Assembly (NCBI RefSeq): GCF_018531195.1
Contig: NZ_JAHDYS010000009.1
Span: 124,001 to 188,000, forward strand
Reading direction: 5' to 3'
DNA: 64,000 nt
Source of the DNA: Pelotalea chapellei
Lineage (GTDB): Bacteria > Desulfobacterota > Desulfuromonadia > Geobacterales > Pseudopelobacteraceae
Part shown: positions 19,813-27,764 of the stretch, one piece after another
How the letters are laid out: every line of letters starts with the position of its first letter
Position numbering within the stretch: position 1 is the stretch's first letter
Translations under genes and position numbers: made by a program
The notes under the pieces: generated by a model
Databases searched by the model: none
Told to the model about the DNA's origin: nothing
What the model saw: only the letters and a program-made list of their open reading frames with translations

Positions 19813-20502
19813 TTAATGGGCTTCCTCAAGAGAACCCTGGATGTAGATCATGGCCAGAAGCATAAAGACAAAGGCCTGGATGAAGGAAACTAGTACTCCC
19901 ATCATCATCATTGGTAAAGGAACCAGAAACGGAGCAAGACCGAAGAAAATCATCAAGACCAGTTCGTGACCGTTCATGTTGCCGAAAAGACGCAGCGTGA
20001 GTGAAACCGGGCGGCTGAGATGTCCGATGACTTCAATAAAGAAAATGACAGGTGCCAGCCAAGCAATCGGGCCCATAAAGTGTTTAAGATAATGCAGACC
20101 ATGGTGTTTGATGCCAACAACATGGGTAGAGAGAAAGACAATGATTGCGCATGCTGCAGTAGTGTTGATGTTGGCCGTGGGAGGAAAGAAACCAGGAATC
20201 AGACCAATCAAATTGGAGACAAGTATGAAGATTGCAAGGGTTGCGATCAGAGGGAAGAATGAGCGGCCATGCTCACCCATGGTCTCGACGATCATGTTCT
20301 CGACCCCACCAACAATAACCTCCATGAAATTCTGCAGACCTCCCGGAACTGTCTTGAGGGCCATGGTGGCCAGTGCTGAAAGGGCAAGGAGCACAACGAT
20401 AATCAGCCACGTGTAAGCAATGGCATCTGCACTTGCGTCATTGATGTGGAGCGGTGCCAACAGTTTGCGAAAAAATTCGAGAAACAGTAATGGGTGAACC
20501 AT
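19813..20502 (-). CDS. atpB: ATP synthase F0 subunit a
   Basis: The stator channel subunit beside the c ring. The 229-residue product has several membrane segments, the essential Arg in [14 protein letters not shown], and the C-terminal [19 protein letters not shown] at 20502 has AGGAGG 8 bases upstream on the minus strand, so the 9-residue extension upstream is not used. It lies 59 bases before atpE and 4 bases after the atpI-like gene. Genes for subunit b and F1 are not in this window, so the ATP synthase genes are split between loci. Confidence 0.97.
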   Translation of the reverse strand: MVHPLLFLEFFRKLLAPLHINDASADAIAYTWLIIVVLLALSALATMALKTVPGGLQNFMEVIVGGVENMIVETMGEHGRSFFPLIATLAIFILVSNLIGLIPGFFPPTANINTTAACAIIVFLSTHVVGIKHHGLHYLKHFMGPIAWLAPVIFFIEVIGHLSRPVSLTLRLFGNMNGHELVLMIFFGLAPFLVPLPMMMMGVLVSFIQAFVFMLLAMIYIQGSLEEAH

Positions 20503-20506
20503 GTAT

Positions 20507-20887
20507 CTAACCTCCTGTGCGCAAAGCACAATATAGTGAAAGTGCGATTATGTTTGCTACAATTATGGAAAGTCCCACCAAAAGTCCGGCCAGTGAGCAA
20601 ATACCAGAAACAATTATGAAATAAAGTACTACCCCGGTAATGCTAATTCGAGCAATAAAACGGACCTGCGAATAAAGTTGCGGTTTGGCAGGTAATAATC
20701 CGAGTATCCTCTGGAGAACATTGCGCATCCAGAGAAAATTAATTATTGCCACTATACCGCCTGCTAGAATTCCGAGCCCTGTTGGTGTGGAAAAAAAAAT
20801 GAAACCGATCAGCGTAAGAACCACGAGTAGCAGAATACTTCCCTTAACTATGAAAGCAAAGAGACTTTCCTCATCAATTGCTGTCAT
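20507..20887 (-). CDS. ATP synthase subunit I-like protein
   Basis: A 126-residue protein with four predicted membrane helices ([63 protein letters not shown]), the layout of the ATP synthase I chain family. Members help assemble the c ring or act in Mg2+ or Ca2+ handling. It overlaps the end of the gene upstream by 14 bases and precedes atpB by 4, so all are one operon. Confidence 0.85.
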   Translation of the reverse strand: MTAIDEESLFAFIVKGSILLLVVLTLIGFIFFSTPTGLGILAGGIVAIINFLWMRNVLQRILGLLPAKPQLYSQVRFIARISITGVVLYFIIVSGICSLAGLLVGLSIIVANIIALSLYCALRTGG

Positions 20888-21107
20888 CGTCTCTGTGAAT
20901 CTCCCTGCCTGCTATTACATATATGTTTTTGAATCCGGCTGCTATGCCGATAAACAGGAAAATATAGAAAAACCAGGGCTTCGTGCCAAACCATCGATCC
21001 AGGGTGAGGCCAAACCAGACTCCTATTCCGATAGCTAAAACAACCGAGATACCCATGCTTGAAACCATTGCCAAGCTTCTGAAAAGATCCCTTTTTTCTC
21101 GGTTCAT
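20874..21107 (-). CDS. AtpZ/AtpI-type small membrane protein
   Basis: A 77-residue protein with two membrane helices separated by a short charged turn: MGISVVLAIGIGVWFGL, LDRWFGTKPW, then FFYIFLFIGIAAGFKNIYVI. This is the AtpZ-type F0F1-associated family that precedes atpI and atpB in many genomes. ATG at 21107 is used; a GTG lies two codons upstream. Neither has a strong ribosome binding site. It starts the F0 block, 79 bases after hemL. Confidence 0.85.
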   Translation of the reverse strand: MNREKRDLFRSLAMVSSMGISVVLAIGIGVWFGLTLDRWFGTKPWFFYIFLFIGIAAGFKNIYVIAGREIHRDDDSN

Positions 21108-21186
21108 ATTCACTCATTCAATAGCGGCAAAACCGGTATTGCTTATCATGGTGGCAAAGGTATTGTCAAATTAAATGTGTCAATAT

Positions 21187-22473
21187 TTATGCGATTAACT
21201 TAAAACTTTTCTCTGCTGCGGCGATAGTGAGGTCAATATCGGAATCACTGTGTGCAGCTGAAACAAAAGCGGTTTCATATTGTGACGGGGCAAGATAGAT
21301 ACCTTCGTTTAGCATCGCCATGAAATATTTGGCAAATGCAGCGGTGTCGCAAGCAGCAGCGGATGTCCAATCATGGACTTCGCTAGCTGAAAAGAATGCA
21401 CAAAACATGCTTCCAACTCTGGTGGAGTAGATCGGATAGCCTGCTTTTTTTGCCGCAGCAGCAATACCCTCTGCAACTTTACGGCTCTTCTCTTCGAGGC
21501 TTTGATAAAATCCCGGCTGTTTGAGAAGGTTTAGAGTGGCAATGCCTGCACTCATAGCCAGTGGATTGCCGGAAAGAGTACCTGCTTGATAGACTCCGCC
21601 TGATGGAGAAAGTTTTTCCATGATTTCCCGTTTGCCTCCGAAAGCGCCAACGGGTAGACCTCCTCCGATTATTTTACCGAGAGTGGTCATATCAGGGGTG
21701 ATGCCATAAACTTCCTGAGCACCACCATAGGCAACACGGAAGCCAGACATCACCTCATCAAAAATGAGAATTATTCCTTCATTAGTACAAATATCACGTA
21801 AGCCTTCTAGAAAGCCTTCTCTAGGTGGAACCGTTCCCATATTTCCGGCCACTGGTTCTACAATAATGCAGGCTATCTGTCCGCTATTTTCCGCAATCAA
21901 AGTTCTTACCGAGTTCAGTGAGTTGTATTCCGCTGTCAATGTGTGTTTAGCCACGTCAGCAGGAACTCCTGGTGAGTCGGGAACGCCGAAAGTAGCCGCT
22001 CCCGAGCCGGCTTTTACAAGAAGAGAGTCGGCGTGGCCATGGTAGCACCCTGAAAATTTGATGATTTTGTCGCGTCCCGTGTAGCCACGGGCCAGGCGAA
22101 TGGCACTCATGGTGGCTTCAGTTCCAGAGCTGACCATGCGTACCATTTCGATCGAGGGCACCGCACTGATGACCATTTCGGCGAGTGTTGTTTCAAGCTC
22201 CGTGGGGGCTCCGAAGCTTGAGCCATTTTCAAGCGCTTGTTTTATCGCCTGAATTACCTGCGGATGGCAATGGCCTACAATCATAGGGCCCCAAGAGCCA
22301 ACAAAATCAATAAAACAGTTGCCATCTGCATCATAGATATGGCTATTGCTGGCCCTTTTGATAAAAAGTGGATCGGCGCCCACAGACCTGAACGCTCTGA
22401 CAGGGCTGTTGACTCCGCCTGGTATCGATCTTTTTGCTTGTTGAAACAGCTGGCTTGAACGGTTATGTTCCAT
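21187..22473 (-). CDS. hemL: Glutamate-1-semialdehyde 2,1-aminomutase
   Basis: A PLP enzyme that makes 5-aminolevulinate from glutamate-1-semialdehyde for heme. The 428 residues include [65 protein letters not shown] and the PLP lysine in [17 protein letters not shown] at 22473 has AGGAG 6 bases upstream on the minus strand; the N-terminal extension reaching 22545 crosses the promoter and is rejected. Divergent from nuoA and co-directional with the F0 genes, it sits in an energy-metabolism block of a cytochrome-rich lineage. Confidence 0.96.
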   Translation of the reverse strand: MEHNRSSQLFQQAKRSIPGGVNSPVRAFRSVGADPLFIKRASNSHIYDADGNCFIDFVGSWGPMIVGHCHPQVIQAIKQALENGSSFGAPTELETTLAEMVISAVPSIEMVRMVSSGTEATMSAIRLARGYTGRDKIIKFSGCYHGHADSLLVKAGSGAATFGVPDSPGVPADVAKHTLTAEYNSLNSVRTLIAENSGQIACIIVEPVAGNMGTVPPREGFLEGLRDICTNEGIILIFDEVMSGFRVAYGGAQEVYGITPDMTTLGKIIGGGLPVGAFGGKREIMEKLSPSGGVYQAGTLSGNPLAMSAGIATLNLLKQPGFYQSLEEKSRKVAEGIAAAAKKAGYPIYSTRVGSMFCAFFSASEVHDWTSAAACDTAAFAKYFMAMLNEGIYLAPSQYETAFVSAAHSDSDIDLTIAAAEKSFKLIA

Positions 22474-22535
22474 AATGTGCTCCTGGCGCATAAAGAATAT
22501 TTTGTGTGACAATAAAACAAAGAAAATGGAATTTT

Positions 22536-22565
22536 TTTTTAGCATACTGTATGCATAGCTGTCAA
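22536..22565 (-). promoter_or_regulatory. hemL promoter with a palindromic operator in its spacer
   Basis: On the minus strand a -35 TTGACA (22565-22560) is followed by an 18-base spacer and TAAAAA (22541-22536). The 13-base palindrome GCATACTGTATGC at 22542-22554 lies wholly inside the spacer, a classic repressor position. Its core ATACTGTAT is nearly the same as that of the palindrome in front of nuoA. The regulator is not identified. Confidence 0.55.
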
Positions 22566-22655
22566 CGGTAAAGCATCAAAATAACTTACAAAATTCCCAT
22601 CATTAAACCTTGGTTAGCATCTCTTCTGTCGCTTTAAATTAAAAAAAAATTATGC

Positions 22656-22684
22656 TTGACAAAGAAAACCAAATAACATACTTT
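22656..22684 (+). promoter_or_regulatory. nuo operon promoter (sigma-70 type)
   Basis: TTGACA at 22656-22661 and TACTTT at 22679-22684 are separated by 17 bases. The expected transcript start is near 22690, giving a leader of about 45 bases with a strong GAGGAGG site before the nuoA ATG at 22736. Confidence 0.65.
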
Positions 22685-22696
22685 TCCTCACGTTTT

Positions 22697-22709
22697 GTAT
22701 ACAGTATAC
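22697..22709. promoter_or_regulatory. Palindromic candidate operator in the nuoA leader
   Basis: GTATACAGTATAC is a 6-1-6 palindrome just downstream of the predicted nuo transcript start. It shares the ATACWGTAT core with the palindrome at 22542-22554 in the hemL promoter. A repressor bound here would block early transcription. Confidence 0.55.
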
Positions 22710-22735
22710 CGCCCAGCGGCGAGGAGGACGTTTAG

Positions 22736-23092
22736 ATGCTTGGAGCATATCTACCTATTTTACTTTTGGTAATCGTGGCAATAGCCTTCGGACTTGTTTC
22801 GTTGACTTTTTCCTCGCTCATAGGTCCGAAAAAGAAATCGGCGCTCAAGCTCTCCCCTTATGAAAGTGGGTGTGAGCCGGTCGGTACTGCTCGGGATCGT
22901 TTTTCCATTAAATTTTATCTGATTGCGATGCTGTTCATACTTTTTGATATAGAGGCAGTCTTTCTATATCCTTGGGCCATCCTCTATAAGAAGCTTGGAG
23001 TATTTGGATTGGTAGAGATGGGACTTTTTATCGTGATCCTCTTTGTCGGTTATATCTATGTATGGAAAAAAGGAGCACTGGAATGGGAGTAG
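22736..23092 (+). CDS. nuoA: NADH-quinone oxidoreductase subunit A
   Basis: A 118-residue complex I membrane subunit with three helices and the family motif [21 protein letters not shown], followed by [15 protein letters not shown]. It starts the 14-gene nuo operon behind GAGGAGG and overlaps nuoB by 10 bases. Confidence 0.97.
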   Translation: MLGAYLPILLLVIVAIAFGLVSLTFSSLIGPKKKSALKLSPYESGCEPVGTARDRFSIKFYLIAMLFILFDIEAVFLYPWAILYKKLGVFGLVEMGLFIVILFVGYIYVWKKGALEWE

Positions 23093-23598
23093 AAAATCCG
23101 TTAGGCGATAACATCATAACAACCTCTCTGGATGCGCTGGTTAACTGGTCCAGGAAATCGTCAATATGGCCGATGACTTTTGGTCTAGCATGTTGTGCGA
23201 TCGAAATGATGGCAACCGGTGCCTCCCACAATGACCTCGACCGTTTTGGAATCATTTTCCGTGCATCCCCGCGCCAATCCGACTGCATCATAATCGCTGG
23301 TACAGTTACTAAAAAAATGTTGCCTGTTATTAAAACAGTTTATGAGCAGATGCCGGAGCCGAAATGGGTTATTGCCATGGGAGCATGTGCGTGTTCTGGT
23401 GGCGTCTTTGATACCTATAGTGTTGTGCAGGGGATCGACGAGGCCCTTCCGGTTGATGTTTATATCCCTGGCTGTCCCCCTCGCCCTGAAGCGCTGCTGT
23501 ATGGGATCATGAAACTTCAGGACAAGATTATGAAGGATAAGAATTCTTTCGGTAATTCAATCGGCCTTGGAACAAGGATCGAATCGGCCGCGGCTTAA
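23083..23598 (+). CDS. nuoB: NADH-quinone oxidoreductase subunit B
   Basis: Carries the terminal N2 [4Fe-4S] cluster that passes electrons to quinone. The ligands are visible as the tandem Cys in GLACCAIEM, with GACACSGG and [16 protein letters not shown] at 23083 with AAGGAG upstream gives 171 residues; an in-frame codon at 23062 is not needed. Confidence 0.98.
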   Translation: MGVENPLGDNIITTSLDALVNWSRKSSIWPMTFGLACCAIEMMATGASHNDLDRFGIIFRASPRQSDCIIIAGTVTKKMLPVIKTVYEQMPEPKWVIAMGACACSGGVFDTYSVVQGIDEALPVDVYIPGCPPRPEALLYGIMKLQDKIMKDKNSFGNSIGLGTRIESAAA

Positions 23599-23640
23599 CT
23601 TCTCGATAAATAAATAAATCCTAAAAAAAGGGTTGGTACC

Positions 23641-24126
23641 ATGGCAGATAATCGTGCGGTAGTCAGGCTGAAAGAGAAATTTGCTTCATCCATAATTGAA
23701 ATAATTGAGTTTCGGGGTGAAGTGACAGTAACCGTTCATAAACAGGATATTCTGAATGTTCTCTCCTTTTTAAAGCAGTCACTTCAGTACAATATGCTCA
23801 CAGATGTGACAGCTATTGACTATCTGGGCAAAAAGGACGAACGCTTCATGATGGTCTACCAGCTTTATTCGATTCCAAACAAGGACAAACTACGAATAAA
23901 GGCTCCTGTGTCAGAGAGTGAGTGCCATATACAAAGTGCAACACAGGTTTGGGAAACAGCAAACTGGCTCGAGCGCGAAGTATACGACCTTTTTGGAATT
24001 ACTTTCGAAAATCATCCTGATCTACGCCGCATCTTGATGACTCCAGAATGGGAAGGGTATCCACTTCGCAAGGATTATCCGCTTCAGGGGCCCGACCGAG
24101 AGCCATATAAAGGTCGCCTGTCCTGA
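23641..24126 (+). CDS. nuoC: NADH-quinone oxidoreductase subunit C
   Basis: A 161-residue peripheral-arm subunit of complex I with the 30-kDa signature ERE VYDLFGI (WLEREVYDLFGITFENHPDLRRILM) and the terminal PLRKDYPL. It is separate from nuoD, unlike the nuoCD fusion of enterobacteria. Confidence 0.97.
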   Translation: MADNRAVVRLKEKFASSIIEIIEFRGEVTVTVHKQDILNVLSFLKQSLQYNMLTDVTAIDYLGKKDERFMMVYQLYSIPNKDKLRIKAPVSESECHIQSATQVWETANWLEREVYDLFGITFENHPDLRRILMTPEWEGYPLRKDYPLQGPDREPYKGRLS

Positions 24127-24173
24127 CTTAATTTCTATTAACTGTGTCAAGAATAACATTGAAGAGGCGATAC

Positions 24174-25346
24174 ATGGCTACTACGGAAAAAATGATTCTG
24201 AACATGGGCCCGCAGCATCCCAGTACACATGGGGTGTTGAGGCTGGTTCTTGAGCTGGATGGCGAGGTAATCACCAAGATAACACCTGACATTGGTTTCC
24301 TGCACCGTGGTGTTGAAAAATTATCAGAGCACCGTACATACCATCAGGTGCTGCCCCTTACGGACCGCCTCGATTACTTGGCGCCTATGAGTAATAATTT
24401 GGGCTACATCCTTGCCGTCGAAAAGCTACTGGATATTGAGGTGCCTGAACGGGCTAAAGTTATCCGTATCATTCTTGCTGAATTGACTCGCCTTAAGTCT
24501 CACCTGGTTTGGCTTGCTTGTCACGCTCTCGATATTGGAGCAATGACTGTTTTTATTTATGCCTTTCGCGAACGCGAAACAATTATGGAAACATATGAGC
24601 TGATCTCTGGGGCTCGCATGACTTCGAACTTTTTCCGAGCAGGTGGTCTCTCTATGGATGTGCCGCCTGAATTTGAAAAAAAGGTTCGCGACTTCATAAG
24701 CTCAATGCCTGGCTACCTTGATCAGTACGAAGGGCTTTTAACCACTAACCCCATCTGGCTTAAGCGCACTATTGGGAACGGGGTTATTTCCGCAGAGGAT
24801 GCTATTGATATTGGTATTACCGGTCCAGCTCTGAGAGGTTCCGGAGTAGACTTGGATCTTCGTCGTGACAACCCTTACAGTGGGTACGACGAATATCAGT
24901 TTCAGGTCCCAGTTGGAGAGAAATGCGACACATTTGACCGCTATAAAGTACGACTTGTAGAGATGCGTGAAGCTTGTAAGATCATCAACCAGGCACTTGA
25001 CCGTCTTAAGCCCGGTCCTGTTTTGGCTGATTCTCCTCAGGTCTGCTACCCTCCCAAAGAGAATGTATATAATTCAATTGAAGGGCTGATTCACCATTTT
25101 AAGATAGCTTCTGAGGGCTATCCTGTTCCGGCTGGTGAGGTCTATCAAGGCGTCGAAGCTCCTAAGGGGGAACTGGGTTTCTACATTGTTAGCGATGGTA
25201 GCAGCAAGCCCTACCGCATGAGGATCAGGCCGCCTTCTTTTGTTAATCTTCAGGCTATTGAGAAAATGGCAAAAGGATCAATGATCGCTGACTTGGTGGC
25301 AGTTATCGGAACTCTAGATATCGTTCTTGGCGAAATTGACCGATAA
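24174..25346 (+). CDS. nuoD: NADH-quinone oxidoreductase subunit D
   Basis: The 49-kDa-type subunit that forms the quinone pocket with NuoB. The 390-residue product has NMGPQHPSTHGVLRLVLELDGE, IGFLHRGVEKLSEH and the C-terminal DIVLGEIDR. ATG at 24174 gives the normal N-terminus; an in-frame GTG at 24144 adds ten residues without homology-like character. Confidence 0.97.
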   Translation: MATTEKMILNMGPQHPSTHGVLRLVLELDGEVITKITPDIGFLHRGVEKLSEHRTYHQVLPLTDRLDYLAPMSNNLGYILAVEKLLDIEVPERAKVIRIILAELTRLKSHLVWLACHALDIGAMTVFIYAFRERETIMETYELISGARMTSNFFRAGGLSMDVPPEFEKKVRDFISSMPGYLDQYEGLLTTNPIWLKRTIGNGVISAEDAIDIGITGPALRGSGVDLDLRRDNPYSGYDEYQFQVPVGEKCDTFDRYKVRLVEMREACKIINQALDRLKPGPVLADSPQVCYPPKENVYNSIEGLIHHFKIASEGYPVPAGEVYQGVEAPKGELGFYIVSDGSSKPYRMRIRPPSFVNLQAIEKMAKGSMIADLVAVIGTLDIVLGEIDR

Positions 25347-25373
25347 TCGCACGATTCAAAGGAGATTGCGCGC

Positions 25374-25886
25374 ATGAGCGAATCGGTAGAGCTGAAGACT
25401 GAAGAGCAGGAACCAGAAATAGATATTTCCATTGCCGATGCAGTAATTGACAAATATATCAATATATCCGGCAATCTAATGCCAGTGCTTCAGGGTATAC
25501 AAGATGAGTATGGGTACATTCCCCGCGTTGTTGCAGATCATATCGCCGAGCGTTTGAACGTCTATCCTAGTCAGATTTATGGTGTTCTGACCTTCTACGC
25601 CCAGTTTCATCTTAAGCCTCGCGGCCGCTTTATCATTCGAGTTTGCGTAGGAACAGCGTGCCACGTTCAGGGAGCTCCGCGTATCGTCGAAACTTTCTTT
25701 GATAAGCTTGGAATTGGTCATGCCGAAACAACCCCAGATCTTCGTTATACATTTGAGAAGGTAGCTTGTCTGGGAGCCTGTGGTATGGCACCGCTGGCTA
25801 TGGTTAATGATTCTACGTACGGCTCAATGACAGTACAAAAGGTCGATGACATCGTTGCTGATTATAACCAGAGGCCTTTGAAATAA
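25374..25886 (+). CDS. nuoE: NADH-quinone oxidoreductase subunit E
   Basis: A thioredoxin-fold [2Fe-2S] subunit (170 residues) with ligands in VCVGTACHVQGA and VACLGACGMAP. A short acidic N-terminus precedes the helical domain. It starts 27 bases after nuoD behind AAAGGAG and works with NuoF in NADH oxidation. Confidence 0.96.
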   Translation: MSESVELKTEEQEPEIDISIADAVIDKYINISGNLMPVLQGIQDEYGYIPRVVADHIAERLNVYPSQIYGVLTFYAQFHLKPRGRFIIRVCVGTACHVQGAPRIVETFFDKLGIGHAETTPDLRYTFEKVACLGACGMAPLAMVNDSTYGSMTVQKVDDIVADYNQRPLK

Positions 25887-25926
25887 GGTAAGTAGCTCGA
25901 AACTTTCCAGTAGGGGACAATTCAGC

Positions 25927-27708
25927 ATGAGCGAAAACGCAGCGGTAAAAATTTTAATTTGCCAAGGTACAGGCGGCATTTCAATGGGCGCCAAAGAAGT
26001 AGAGGCGGCTTTTGTCAAGCTCCTTGATGAAAAAGGAGTCAACGCCGTAGTCGGTAAGCGTTGCGATGTCATAAAGACTGGCTGTCGCGGCTTGTGTGCA
26101 AATGATGTTCTTGTTGATATCATCACGCCTGATCAAGGGCGGGTGACTTATGATTTTGTTAAGCCTGAAGAGGTTGAAAAAATCATCGATGAACATATCG
26201 TCAATAAAACAATCATTGAAAAACGTAAGGCTAAGCCTTATTACAATCAATTTGTTGATGCTCAGATGCGTGTTGTTATGACCGGGTGTGGGCAAATAGA
26301 TCCTGACAGTATAGAAGCTTATATGGAGGAAGATGGTTTCAAGGCCATTGAGAAATGTATTAAATCCATGAAGCCAGAAGATGTAATTGAGGAAGTCAAG
26401 AAATCCGGGCTTCGTGGACGTGGCGGCGGTGGTTTCCCTACCGGCATGAAATGGTCGTTTTGTAAAGCATCTCCTGGAGATCACAAATATCTTATCTGTA
26501 ATGCTGATGAAGGTGACCCCGGCGCTTTTATGGACCGTTCACTTCTTGAAGGCGACCCTTTCTGTATTATAGAAGGGATGATGATTGCCGCTTATGCAAT
26601 CGGATGTGATTTTGGTTACGTGTATGTACGTGCTGAATATCCTCTGGCAGTCCAGCGCTTGCAACACGCTATCGATATTTGCTATGAGCAGGGCTACCTT
26701 GGTAAAAATATAAAAGGTTGGAATTTCGATTTCGACATGCGCATAAAAATGGGTGCCGGCGCTTTTGTCTGCGGCGAGGAAACTGCGCTGATGGCCTCAA
26801 TTGAAGGGCATCGCGGCATGAGTCGTCCCCGCCCTCCCTTCCCGGCGGTTCGAGGTCTGTGGGGTAAACCGACCAACATTAACAATGTTGAAACGTTCGG
26901 CAATGTCCGTCATATCATCAACAAAGGTGGTGACTGGTACGCTTCACTCGGAACCGACACTACAAAAGGAACGAAAATTTTTGCAGTCACGGGCAAGGTA
27001 AAGCATACAGGCCTGGTAGAAGTTCCTGCTGGTATGAAAATTCGCGAAGTTATCTACGATGTTTGCGGTGGCATTGCAAATAACCGTAAGTTCAAAGCAG
27101 TACAGGCCGGTGGACCTTCTGGCGGATGTATTCCTTCCGATATTCTTGATACCCCTGTTGATTATGACTCTCTTATCAAGGCTGGAGCCATGATGGGATC
27201 AGGTGGTCTGGTCGTTATGGATGAAACCACTTGCATGGTGGACGTATCTCGTTTCTTCCTCAACTTCACCAGGATGGAGTCCTGTGGCAAGTGTGTGCCC
27301 TGCCGCATTGGCTTGAAGGTCATGCTGGATATCCTCGAGCGCATCACCGAGGGACGCGGCGAGATGAGCGATATCGAAACACTGCAGGATCTGGGTGTCG
27401 CCATCAAGAAAGCTTCACTGTGCGGTCTCGGGCAGACAGCACCCAACCCGATTCTGTCAACAATTAATTATTTCCGTGAAGAATACGAAGCCCATATAGC
27501 CGATAAACGTTGTCCATCAAACTGCTGCAAAGAACTACTCCTATGGCAGGTTGTTGAGGATAAGTGCGTCAAGTGTGGCGCATGTAAAAAAGCGTGTCCT
27601 GTGGATGCCATTGTCTGGGAGAAAGGTCAGTTGGCATGGCTTGACAAGGAAAAATGCACTAAATGCAAATCCTGCTACGATGCCTGCCGGTTCATGGCTA
27701 TTGAATAA
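25927..27708 (+). CDS. nuoF: NADH-quinone oxidoreductase subunit F with extra N- and C-terminal iron-sulfur domains
   Basis: Binds NADH, FMN and the N3 [4Fe-4S] cluster. At 593 residues it is longer than the roughly 430 of standard NuoF. Order of parts: thioredoxin-like [2Fe-2S] domain (about 1-110, Cys in ILICQGTGG, KRCDVIKTGCRGLC), NADH/FMN domain (SGLRGRGGGGFPTGMKW at about 160, NADEGDPGAFMDRSLLEGDP), N3 motif ESCGKCVPCRIG at about 451, and a C-terminal 2[4Fe-4S] ferredoxin domain (CVKCGACKKACPVDAI at about 549, CTKCKSCYDAC). This layout is known from HydB/HndC-type subunits of multimeric hydrogenases and formate dehydrogenases. Here it is embedded in a full complex I operon. Confidence 0.95.
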   Translation: MSENAAVKILICQGTGGISMGAKEVEAAFVKLLDEKGVNAVVGKRCDVIKTGCRGLCANDVLVDIITPDQGRVTYDFVKPEEVEKIIDEHIVNKTIIEKRKAKPYYNQFVDAQMRVVMTGCGQIDPDSIEAYMEEDGFKAIEKCIKSMKPEDVIEEVKKSGLRGRGGGGFPTGMKWSFCKASPGDHKYLICNADEGDPGAFMDRSLLEGDPFCIIEGMMIAAYAIGCDFGYVYVRAEYPLAVQRLQHAIDICYEQGYLGKNIKGWNFDFDMRIKMGAGAFVCGEETALMASIEGHRGMSRPRPPFPAVRGLWGKPTNINNVETFGNVRHIINKGGDWYASLGTDTTKGTKIFAVTGKVKHTGLVEVPAGMKIREVIYDVCGGIANNRKFKAVQAGGPSGGCIPSDILDTPVDYDSLIKAGAMMGSGGLVVMDETTCMVDVSRFFLNFTRMESCGKCVPCRIGLKVMLDILERITEGRGEMSDIETLQDLGVAIKKASLCGLGQTAPNPILSTINYFREEYEAHIADKRCPSNCCKELLLWQVVEDKCVKCGACKKACPVDAIVWEKGQLAWLDKEKCTKCKSCYDACRFMAIE

Positions 27709-27764
27709 CCTGCAACCACACTGTAACCACACACTAACGATCAAACTCACTGATAGAGGTTGAG

